Positions 8,171-14,419 of a stretch of DNA of 16,914 nt are shown in pieces. Below the pieces are notes generated by a model. The model was not told where the DNA came from. It ran no database searches and was given only the letters and a program-made list of their open reading frames with translations. Positions within the stretch are counted from its first letter, which is position 1; every line of letters starts with the position of its first letter. This DNA comes from JAICUY01 sp038250515 (lineage in GTDB: Bacteria > Chloroflexota > Limnocylindria > QHBO01), in assembly GCA_038250515.1 (NCBI GenBank), contig JBBSCG010000042.1:1-16914 (forward strand), written 5' to 3'. The position numbers were made by a program, and so were the translations under genes.

Positions 8171-8178
8171 TGCTGCGA

Positions 8179-9783
8179 TCAGCTGTCGACACTGACGTTG
8201 GCGGTGTCGTACCCGGTTGCGCCCTGCGGTGCGGTGCCTCGTCGCTCTGCAGTCTGCAGGCGGCCTTCGCCATCGGTCATGCGGACGGCGAGCTTGTAGT
8301 CGCCGGCGCGCTTAGGTTGCCAGGTGTAGCTCCAGAACGCCCAGGTCAGCGCGGTCCCGGGATAGGTGAGGGATCCCGGCTTCCACGTCCGCTGGTTGTC
8401 GGTCGTCACCTCCACCTTGCTCACGCCGCGATCACCGCCGAAGGCCACGCCGTGGAGCTGCACCGATCTACCGAGCGGAATGGCTTGCGACAGGTCAGGT
8501 CCGTCGATGCGGGAGCGGTTCGGGACCTCGAAGTTCGGTCCCCAGCCCTGCTGTTCGTAGAAGCCCTTTGCCGGCTGGTCCACGACCTCGATCCGCGTCA
8601 CCCACTTGACGTTCTTCTCGCCGAACATGCCCGGCACGATCAGTCGGGCGGGAAAGCCATGGCGCTGCGGCAGTGTCTCGCCGTTCATGCGGTAGGCGAC
8701 CAGCGTGGTGCGCTCCATCGCCTTGTCGAAGGCGAAGGAATCGGTGTAGCCATCGGCGGCATGGCAGAGCACCTCCACGGCACCTGGACGGGGGTGCGCC
8801 GCTTCGAGCAGCATCCGCATCGGTATGCCTGTCCAGACGGCGTTGCTCATGAGGCCCCAGTCGATCGGGTTGCTGATGCACATCAGCGTCGTCTCTTGCT
8901 GGATCGGTGCGATCGCCTGGATGGCGGCCAGGTCGTAGGTGGCCGGGCGATCGACGTGCCCGCTCACCTCCAGGCGCCACACGGCCGCGCTGACCTGCGG
9001 ATCGATGAGGTTCTTGGTCACCTGGTAGAAGCGGTCGTTGGGCGTGATCGGCTTCAGATCGGGGCCGCTGTACTGCGTGCCGTCGTAGCTGAAGGTGGCC
9101 ATTTCGAAGAGCCGCTTCAGGAGCCCGCCTGAGATGACCGCCAGGCCCAGACCGATGCCTCCGGTCAAGACCCGCCGACGGGTCGCGCCGCCGAATGGTG
9201 CCGCCATTTCTCCTGATGGGCCTGTGTCGCTGGCCTTCAACAGGCGATAGGCTCCGATGGTCACGGCGACGTATGCCGCGAGGTCGACTGCCAGAGCGAC
9301 GATGGTCACGGCCATGGCGCCACCCGGCGGCAGGCCCGCGTATTCAGTGTCGAGGTTCGGCCACAGGGCGGCGAGCAGCAGGAGCCACGCCCCTACGGCG
9401 AGGGCCGCCACGATTTTCAATGGACCTCGGGCGATACCGAGCCTGGGCGCCGCTTCTCCGGGTGCGGAAGACTTCCACGCTCGTTCGGCGAGATAGCCGA
9501 GCAGCGCGCCTCCAGCGACTGCCGCCGCCAGCTGACCAGCGAGTGTCGCGCCAGCGCCCAACTGCTTGAGATGGTTGTAACCGCCGAAGAACGAGAGCAG
9601 TGAGAGGAAGAAGTCCAGCGGCAGCAGTGCCGCGATGCGGTCGCCAACCAGCTCGGCGGTCGTCGGGACGCCGAGCACTGCGCGGAGCCCGAGCATCAAC
9701 AGCGTCATCGCGAGCCCACCGACCAGACCCGCTGCCGCACCGAGCAGGATCGCGCGCGCCGAAACAGGCCCTCGCATCTTCAT
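8179..9783 (-). CDS. Membrane-anchored molybdopterin oxidoreductase, sulfite oxidase family
   Basis: The 534-residue protein joins an N-terminal membrane module to a sulfite oxidase-type catalytic domain. Hydrophobic helices lie at about 11-33, 78-98, 121-141 and 155-181. A twin-arginine-like TRRRVLTGGIGLGLAVISGG (201-220) forms a fifth segment. The Mo-pterin domain (about 240-410) carries the molybdenum-ligand Cys C302 in TTLMCISNPIDWG, followed by VWTGIPM, HGFPARLIVPGMFGEKNVKWV and the Moco dimerisation-type Ig-like domain (about 430-534: VSKVEVTTDNQRTW, WSYTWQP). No haem domain is present. Family members oxidise sulfite or reduce sulfoxides or other substrates; which one applies is unknown. 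The catalytic part should face the outside. It is the first gene of the operon. No Shine-Dalgarno sequence lies close to ATG 9783, consistent with a leaderless start (see 9790-9834). Confidence 0.86.
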   Translation of the reverse strand: MKMRGPVSARAILLGAAAGLVGGLAMTLLMLGLRAVLGVPTTAELVGDRIAALLPLDFFLSLLSFFGGYNHLKQLGAGATLAGQLAAAVAGGALLGYLAERAWKSSAPGEAAPRLGIARGPLKIVAALAVGAWLLLLAALWPNLDTEYAGLPPGGAMAVTIVALAVDLAAYVAVTIGAYRLLKASDTGPSGEMAAPFGGATRRRVLTGGIGLGLAVISGGLLKRLFEMATFSYDGTQYSGPDLKPITPNDRFYQVTKNLIDPQVSAAVWRLEVSGHVDRPATYDLAAIQAIAPIQQETTLMCISNPIDWGLMSNAVWTGIPMRMLLEAAHPRPGAVEVLCHAADGYTDSFAFDKAMERTTLVAYRMNGETLPQRHGFPARLIVPGMFGEKNVKWVTRIEVVDQPAKGFYEQQGWGPNFEVPNRSRIDGPDLSQAIPLGRSVQLHGVAFGGDRGVSKVEVTTDNQRTWKPGSLTYPGTALTWAFWSYTWQPKRAGDYKLAVRMTDGEGRLQTAERRGTAPQGATGYDTANVSVDS

Positions 9784-9789
9784 CCGCGG

Positions 9790-9834
9790 ATCATCGACCT
9801 CGAGCGTGACGCTTCGATGACGGCCGCATGACGC
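9790..9834 (-). promoter_or_regulatory. Pho-box-like triple direct repeat and -10 upstream of the six-gene operon
   Basis: On the minus strand, reading towards ATG 9783, GCGTCAT (9834-9828), CCGTCAT (9823-9817) and GCGTCAC (9812-9806) recur with an exact 11-bp period and 4-nt spacers. Ten bases after the last unit lies GATGAT (9795-9790, 4 of 6 to TATAAT). In PhoB-dependent promoters the box replaces the -35 element and ends about 10 bp before the -10, so the arrangement fits. The predicted start of transcription falls at or next to the A of ATG 9783, giving a leaderless message, which agrees with the missing ribosome binding site. The repeats match those at 2654-2682, so the local response regulator is the obvious candidate activator. 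Confidence 0.62.
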
Positions 9835-9890
9835 TCATGCGATTGGTGTGCGGCGTACCGGGAGCCGGACGTCCGTGCCAGCCCGTGGGC

Positions 9891-11279
9891 CTAGGAAGCC
9901 TCGCTACCTCGGCCAGCCATGCCGTACCGAAGCGGCAGGTCGGGCAGCGGCCGTGGATCGGGATCCGGCTCCCACTCACCGGTAAGCGGTGAAACGCGAT
10001 ACGTCCAGTGCGCGCCGTCGGCGGAAATCGTCGCCAGCGCATCGGCCGCTGCGTCGACATCCTCACGGGTCGTGCCAAGGCCAAAGCTCATGCGCGCGGC
10101 GCCCGGCAGCCGCGGATGCTCGCCGCGCTTCGTCTCTCTGATGAGCCGATCCGCCTCGGGCTGCTCGACGTGCAGCAGCTCCATCATCAGCGGATGGGCG
10201 CAGAAGCAGCCGTGCCGCACGCCGATACCGTGTTCAGCCGACAGGATCGCCGCCAACTGGTCGTTGGCGTAGCCGGCCAAATTGAAGGTGAACAGGCCGA
10301 CGCGCGGATGATCGATGGGCCACAGCCGGTAATGCTCGAAGCCAGCCACCTGTCCGAAGCGTGAGCGGGCGTACGCCCACAGCTCGTGCTCCTCGGCAGC
10401 CAGCCGCTCCATGCCGGCGGCGGCGAGGGTCTCGCAGGCGACGCCCAACGCCACCGCGCCGACGACGTTCGGCGAGCCGGCCTCCTGGCGGTCCGGCATG
10501 TCCGCCCAGATCACCTCGTCGACGGTCACCAGCTTCACTGCGCCACCGCCGCGAAGGAAGGGCTCGCCACCGCCCAGCCAATCAGCGCGACCGATCAGCG
10601 CACCCGCGCCGAACGGCGCGTACAGCTTATGGCCGGACATCGCGAGGTAATCGATGCCGCTGGCCTGCATGTCGATCGGCGCATGCGGCGCCAATTGGGC
10701 CGCGTCCAGCAGCACGCGGGCGTGATACCGATGCGCGAGGGTCGCCACATCGTCGATCGGCACGATCTCACCGGTCACGTTGGAGGCACCGGTAATTGCG
10801 ACCAGCGTCTCGTCGGCGGGATCGTCGCGAAGCGCCTCCTCCAAGCCTTCGAGGAGCTCCTCGGGCGACGCCGCCACGGGCAGGCAGGTATACGTGCAGC
10901 GCTTCCAGGGCAGCAGGTTGGCGTGGTGCTCGCCGGCGAACCCGATGACCCGCACCGTCTTCGGCAGCGCGGTGGCCATCAGGTTGAGCGCATCGGTCGT
11001 GTTGCGGGTGAAGACGACCGAGTCGTCGCTGCGCGCGTTGAAAAACGAGCGAACCGCCTCGCGGGCGCCCTCGTATGCGGCGGTCGCCGCTCGCGACTTG
11101 AAGCCGGCGCCGCGGTGCACGCTGCTGTACCAGGGCAGGAACTCGGCGACCGCATCGGCTACCGTCTTGAGTGCCGGCGCGCTGGCGGCGTAGTCGAGGT
11201 TCACATAACGCCGCGTCTCGCCCGTGACGAGCGGCACCTGCGCGTCCGCGCCGACCAGGCGAAGTGTCTCGGCCTGCAT
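9891..11279 (-). CDS. Class V aminotransferase, cysteine desulfurase (SufS/CsdA)-like
   Basis: This 462-residue PLP enzyme has the class V order: YVNLDYAASAP near the N-terminus, TRNTTDALNL, H119 in GEHHANLLPW, D192 in LLDAAQ, and the Schiff-base lysine K218 in MSGHKLYAPFGAGALIG. Near the C-terminus RHGCFCAHP (355-363) aligns with the SufS segment RxGHHCAxP, so C360 is the likely persulfide cysteine; C358 is an extra neighbour. About 45 residues after the conserved RMSFGLGTTREDVD block form a family-atypical tail. Cysteine desulfurases take sulfur from L-cysteine for Fe-S clusters, thio-cofactors or Moco sulfuration. No suf/isc partner is in the window, so other class V activities (selenocysteine lyase or an isopenicillin epimerase-like activity) remain possible. 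ATG 11279 is the start; GTAGGA lies a few bases upstream. Confidence 0.85.
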   Translation of the reverse strand: MQAETLRLVGADAQVPLVTGETRRYVNLDYAASAPALKTVADAVAEFLPWYSSVHRGAGFKSRAATAAYEGAREAVRSFFNARSDDSVVFTRNTTDALNLMATALPKTVRVIGFAGEHHANLLPWKRCTYTCLPVAASPEELLEGLEEALRDDPADETLVAITGASNVTGEIVPIDDVATLAHRYHARVLLDAAQLAPHAPIDMQASGIDYLAMSGHKLYAPFGAGALIGRADWLGGGEPFLRGGGAVKLVTVDEVIWADMPDRQEAGSPNVVGAVALGVACETLAAAGMERLAAEEHELWAYARSRFGQVAGFEHYRLWPIDHPRVGLFTFNLAGYANDQLAAILSAEHGIGVRHGCFCAHPLMMELLHVEQPEADRLIRETKRGEHPRLPGAARMSFGLGTTREDVDAAADALATISADGAHWTYRVSPLTGEWEPDPDPRPLPDLPLRYGMAGRGSEAS

Positions 11280-11330
11280 GCGCGCATCCTACCCCTCGCT
11301 TCGGACGTGATCGGTGCGGGATGCGGCCGC

Positions 11331-11368
11331 GGCTGTAGCCACCGGCTGGCCGTAGCCACCGGCTGGCT
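11331..11368. repeat. 17-bp tandem direct repeat, two copies plus a partial third
   Basis: The unit GGCTGTAGCCACCGGCT (11331-11347) is repeated as GGCCGTAGCCACCGGCT (11348-11364), differing at one base, and followed by a partial third copy GGCT (11365-11368). It lies in the 308-bp divergent region between the class V aminotransferase and the extracytoplasmic protein gene. Confidence 0.75.
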
Positions 11369-11479
11369 CCAACGGCCAAGCACAGCCCGTCGCGACGTCG
11401 TTCCTTGGCCGATGCAGCCGCGTACCGGCCATACGGCCTGAGAAACGCCGGAATCCGCCCGTTCTTGGCCGTTACAGCC
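11365..11479. repeat. Three-copy 16-bp element, one copy inverted, in the divergent intergenic region
   Basis: CTTGGCCGATGCAGCC (11404-11419) and CTTGGCCGTTACAGCC (11464-11479) are direct copies that match at 13-14 of 16 positions. The reverse complement of 11365-11380 reads CTTGGCCGTTGGAGCC and matches each copy at 14 of 16. The inverted copy could pair with either direct copy, giving alternative long-range hairpins with loops of about 23 or 83 nt. This could be a set of operator sites or an RNA structure; no known family is recognised. The rest of 11280-11587 holds the possible promoter described separately and nothing else I can name. Confidence 0.6.
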
Positions 11480-11505
11480 ATGGAGTGGCGATGGAGCCTG
11501 GGAGT

Positions 11506-11536
11506 TTGTCAGGGGTTGGGCGCCGAGGGCTACTCT
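11506..11536 (+). promoter_or_regulatory. Possible sigma-70-type promoter for the extracytoplasmic protein gene
   Basis: TTGTCA (11506-11511, 5 of 6 to TTGACA) is followed after 19 bp by TACTCT (11531-11536, 3 of 6 to TATAAT). The spacing is long and the -10 weak. It points at the gene starting at 11588 and would leave a leader of about 45 nt. Confidence 0.25.
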
Positions 11537-11587
11537 CGTGCAGTACGCGGGACACCAAGCTCCGCACTGTGCGCCAGGAAGCAGGAC

Positions 11588-12241
11588 ATGGACGGGCGAG
11601 AACCACAGTTCGCGGAGGCGAAGGTGAGCGGCCCCACGCTGCCGCTGTTCGTCGGAGCTGTCGTGGCGGTCGGCGTCGTGGCGTTCCTGCTCGGCGACAG
11701 CCTCGGTCGAGCTCCGGCTCCGGCGCCATCGGCCATCGCCTCCGGTTCGTCCGCTCCAGCCGTCGCCGACGCGGTGGTCAGTCCCGCACTCTGGTCGGCG
11801 TATCTGAACGGCGCCTACAGCGGCTGGGCGCTCTGCGCGGTCGCCGCGGACATCTCGTGCACACCCATTGATGGACAACCGAGCCTTCGCTTCGCGAACT
11901 TCGACGCCCTGCCGTTCACCACGTCGAAGGCCGACTGGGACCTGCTCGCTCCCATCGACGTGGCGCCTGGTCACTACGTTCTTGCCGGAGCGGTGACCCT
12001 CGTTGACCCGCAGCTCATTCTGGCCCGAGTGTCAGACGCGGGCGTCGCCACCCTTCTCAGCGCAAGCCCGCAGACTCGATGGAACGGCATCCTATGGGCT
12101 GATGTCGGCCAGCTCGACAGCGGGCGCTATCTGGCGGTGACGCAGGGGCTCATCCTGGGCCAACCTGACGCCGAGGGTCGCACGACGGCCCGGTGGGCTG
12201 GCTTCGCCTCTGGCTTCAGCGTGGCTTCCCCCGCGAGCTAA
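11588..12241 (+). CDS. Uncharacterised single-pass extracytoplasmic protein
   Basis: I do not recognise this 217-residue protein. It has a short charged N-terminus, one hydrophobic segment at about residues 17-39, a low-complexity Ala/Pro/Ser linker (about 42-60), and a domain of about 150 residues that should lie outside the membrane. That domain contains WSAYLNGAYSGWALCAVAADISC with two cysteines (C83, C91) that could form a disulfide, and strand-like segments such as GHYVLAGAVTL and GRYLAVTQGLIL. ATG 11588 has AGGAAG six bases upstream. GTG 11624 has a better-placed GGAGG (11614-11618, 5-nt spacer) and would give a 205-residue form starting just before the TM, so the start is uncertain. 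It is the only plus-strand gene in the middle of the window and converges on the permease at 12263. Confidence 0.7.
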   Translation: MDGREPQFAEAKVSGPTLPLFVGAVVAVGVVAFLLGDSLGRAPAPAPSAIASGSSAPAVADAVVSPALWSAYLNGAYSGWALCAVAADISCTPIDGQPSLRFANFDALPFTTSKADWDLLAPIDVAPGHYVLAGAVTLVDPQLILARVSDAGVATLLSASPQTRWNGILWADVGQLDSGRYLAVTQGLILGQPDAEGRTTARWAGFASGFSVASPAS

Positions 12242-12242
12242 A

Positions 12243-12256
12243 CGGCGATCACGCCG
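12243..12256. terminator. Small hairpin between convergent genes, possible bidirectional terminator
   Basis: CGGCG (12243-12247) pairs with CGCCG (12252-12256) across the loop ATCA. It lies two bases past the TAA of the plus-strand gene and seven bases before the stop of the minus-strand permease. There is no T-tract on either side, so termination strength is doubtful. Confidence 0.35.
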
Positions 12257-12262
12257 CCGCAG

Positions 12263-13006
12263 CTACGTCACGACGATGAGCTTCAGGCCGGCGACCAGGA
12301 GCACGACGGCGAGCGCGCGGCGGACGCCCGGCGGCGTGAGACGGCGCGCGCCCAGCTCGGCGCCAATCAGTCCGCCCACAGCGACCGCGACCAGCCAGAG
12401 TGGCAGCGCGGAGGGCAGGGCCGTGGCGCCAACGGCCCCGATATTCCCCGCCAGCCCGCTCACCGAGTTGGCAAGGATGAACGCGGCCGACGTGCCAGCC
12501 GCGTAGCGCACGCCGGCCCAGCCCATCATCACCATCAGCGGCGTCAGGAAGATGCCGCCACCGGTTCCTGTCAGTCCGGCGAGCAGGCCCAGCACGACGC
12601 CGGCCATGAGCGCCTGCCACCAGGGAGCGCGTGGGGCGAACTCATCGGACGGGCGTCCGGCAACGACGAAGAAGCGGAACGCGGCGAAGACGAGCACCGC
12701 TCCGACGAGCGGCCGATACAGCTCACCGGGAAGCTGCAGCGCGCCGCCGACGAAGGCGGCCGGGATCGAGCCCGCCAGCAACGGCAGCAGGGTCATCGGT
12801 TTGACGAAGCCGGCTCGCGCGAAGCGCGTCGTCACCAGCGTCGCGACCAGGATGTTGAGCACCAGGGCCGTCGGCTTCATGACGGCCGGCGACAGCCCAA
12901 TGAGTGCCATCGCCGCCAGGTAGGCCGATGCGCCCGCGTGCCCGACCGAGCCGTACAGGATTGCCGCCGCGGCGAACAGCGCGGCGAGGAGCAGCGCCTG
13001 CTCCAC
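12263..13006 (-). CDS. TauE/SafE family permease
   Basis: The 247-residue polytopic membrane protein has about eight hydrophobic segments and the internal two-fold repeat of the TauE/SafE (DUF81) family: GSVGHAGASAYLAAMALIGLS near the N-terminus and GLTGTGGGIFLTPLMVMMGW in the second half, the latter being the family's glycine-rich signature. The length is typical. Members export or take up sulfonates, sulfite, sulfoacetate or related organic anions, and many are unassigned. The start is GTG (13006-13004), sharing one base with the TAG of the upstream oxidoreductase gene (TAGTG), so the two are coupled. A sulfur-compound role would fit loosely with the sulfite oxidase-family and desulfurase genes nearby, but those are in other transcription units. 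Confidence 0.87.
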   Translation of the reverse strand: MEQALLLAALFAAAAILYGSVGHAGASAYLAAMALIGLSPAVMKPTALVLNILVATLVTTRFARAGFVKPMTLLPLLAGSIPAAFVGGALQLPGELYRPLVGAVLVFAAFRFFVVAGRPSDEFAPRAPWWQALMAGVVLGLLAGLTGTGGGIFLTPLMVMMGWAGVRYAAGTSAAFILANSVSGLAGNIGAVGATALPSALPLWLVAVAVGGLIGAELGARRLTPPGVRRALAVVLLVAGLKLIVVT

Positions 13007-14361
13007 TACAGCTCGCGGGAGGCCCGGATGAAGAGGGAGCCGAGGACGCGCGAGACGGTCGGGAAGGCGTGGATCGTGTCGGCCAGCACGTCAAGCGGGG
13101 TCGCCGTCTTCACCGCCAGCACGGCCTCGTGGATCGTCTCCGAGACGCCCGGCCCGGTCATGAATGTCCCGACCAGCGTGCGCTTCGTACGGTCGACCAC
13201 GATTGTGACGTGCCCTTGCGCCTCGACGAGGTAGCCCTTGGCGGTGGTGGCGAGGTCCTGGGTCAGCTCCACGGCGTCGACGCCCCGCTCTCTCGCCTCA
13301 TCCAGCAGCAGCCCGACCGACGCGGTCTCCGGATCGGTGTAGGTGGCGCGCGGGATCGCCGACAGGTCGGGCAGCACGTCGTCGCCGAGCGCCATGCGGA
13401 CCGCCATTTCGCCCTCGTAATGGGCAAGGTGGGTGTGGAGCTCCGGCCCCGCGATGTCGCCGGCGACGTACACGTTTTCCGCAATACGCAGGTTGTCGTT
13501 CGCGACGCGGCCGCGCTGCGGCTGCACGCCGATGGCCGGCAGATTCAGCTCATCGAGCGGGATCTCTCGGCCGATGGCGACCAGGATGGCATGCGCCTCC
13601 ACGCCCGAACCGTCGTCGAGGATGACCCGCGCAGCTCCGTCGCGCTCGACGCGCTCGACGCGCTCGAAGCGCTCGGCGCGGGCATGCGTGCGAATCGTCA
13701 CGCCATCACGCTTCAGCGCCTCAGCCAAGAGCTCCGAGCTGCGTGGATGATCACGATCGTTGATGCGGGCATGGGGATGGATCAGCGTGGTCGGGATGCC
13801 ATAGCGCGCGTAGACCTGCGCGAGCTCCACTCCCGTCGGGCCGGCGCCCAGGATGACCAGGCTTTCCGGCAGGTCCCGCGTACCGGTGCCCTGCTTGTTG
13901 GTCCAGGCATCGACGTCGGCCAGTCCCGGTAGGTCAGGCATGCGAGCGTGCGAGCCGACCGCCAGGATCACGGCATCGGCCTCGAGCTCGCGAGCGCCCG
14001 CATCGGTCGCGACCGCCAGGCGGCCGGGGCCCGTGAAGCGCGCCGTGCCGCGGATCACCGTCGCGCCGGCACTCTCCAACGATGTGACGTGGCCGGAATC
14101 ATCGGGCCAGTCGGTACCCTGGCGGTTGATCATGTAGTCGCGGAAATCACTGGCCTTCGGCCAGGGGTAGTTGCCTCCCGCGTGATGCACCGATGCGGCA
14201 TGCAGCAAAGCCTTCGACGGCATGCATGCCCAGAACGGGCAGGCGCCGCCGAACAGCTCGCGATCGATGATCGCCACGCTTGCGCCGCGGCTGCGTGCGT
14301 ACTGAGCGGCGGCCTCGCCGGCCGCCCCCGCCCCCACCACGATGATCTGGTAGTGATCCAT
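13006..14361 (-). CDS. FAD-dependent pyridine nucleotide-disulfide oxidoreductase (dihydrolipoamide dehydrogenase/MerA-like)
   Basis: The 451-residue flavoprotein follows the class I disulfide oxidoreductase plan: FAD motif VVGAGAAGEAA (GxGxxG at 10-15), redox pair C41-C46 in GGACPFWACMPSKALL, NAD(P) motif ILGAGPTGVELA (172-177), the second FAD motif NVYVAGDIAGPE, and a C-terminal dimerisation domain. The dimerisation domain ends IHAFPTVSRVLG. Lipoamide dehydrogenases have HPxxSE there, with a catalytic His-Glu pair; here these are F433 and R438, so it is unlikely to be a true Lpd. A metal, quinone or other small-molecule reductase is more likely. MDHYQIIVVGAG at ATG 14361 is the family-typical start; ATG 14370, ATG 14373 and TTG 14388 are alternatives and none has a clear ribosome binding site. 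It overlaps the permease by one base. Confidence 0.86.
   Translation of the reverse strand: MDHYQIIVVGAGAAGEAAAQYARSRGASVAIIDRELFGGACPFWACMPSKALLHAASVHHAGGNYPWPKASDFRDYMINRQGTDWPDDSGHVTSLESAGATVIRGTARFTGPGRLAVATDAGARELEADAVILAVGSHARMPDLPGLADVDAWTNKQGTGTRDLPESLVILGAGPTGVELAQVYARYGIPTTLIHPHARINDRDHPRSSELLAEALKRDGVTIRTHARAERFERVERVERDGAARVILDDGSGVEAHAILVAIGREIPLDELNLPAIGVQPQRGRVANDNLRIAENVYVAGDIAGPELHTHLAHYEGEMAVRMALGDDVLPDLSAIPRATYTDPETASVGLLLDEARERGVDAVELTQDLATTAKGYLVEAQGHVTIVVDRTKRTLVGTFMTGPGVSETIHEAVLAVKTATPLDVLADTIHAFPTVSRVLGSLFIRASREL
13642..13677. repeat. 9-bp tandem repeat, four units, inside the oxidoreductase gene
   Basis: The unit GCGCTCGAC occurs twice exactly (13642-13650, 13651-13659), then as GCGCTCGAA (13660-13668) and GCGCTCGGC (13669-13677). 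Because 9 is a multiple of 3 it adds an in-frame ERFERVERVER-like stretch to the protein (minus strand) without breaking the frame. It probably grew by slippage. Confidence 0.8.
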
Positions 14362-14419
14362 GCCAGCCATCATGCCGGCATCGGTCAAGTCACATCAGTT
14401 GCCGCGACGCCGATGCCAG

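Noticed and set aside
8170..9132. 320-codon plus-strand frame opposite the molybdoenzyme
   Set aside because: No domain, no ribosome binding site of note, fully antisense to a gene with a clear Moco motif.
2699..9783. Arsenosugar biosynthesis cluster, suggested by DUF2064 with a nucleoside phosphorylase and a methyltransferase
   Set aside because: No radical SAM ArsS is present, and the methyltransferase lacks ArsM-type cysteines; the GT2 half looks like a polyprenyl-phosphate sugar synthase instead.
10386..11441. 351-codon plus-strand open frame opposite the class V aminotransferase
   Set aside because: No recognisable motif, and the opposite strand has all PLP-enzyme signatures; antisense shadow.
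14362..14419. Third copy of the 11-bp operator between hutI and the oxidoreductase gene
   Set aside because: CAT-containing words occur with roughly 11-bp spacing, but the CGTCAT core is absent; likely chance.
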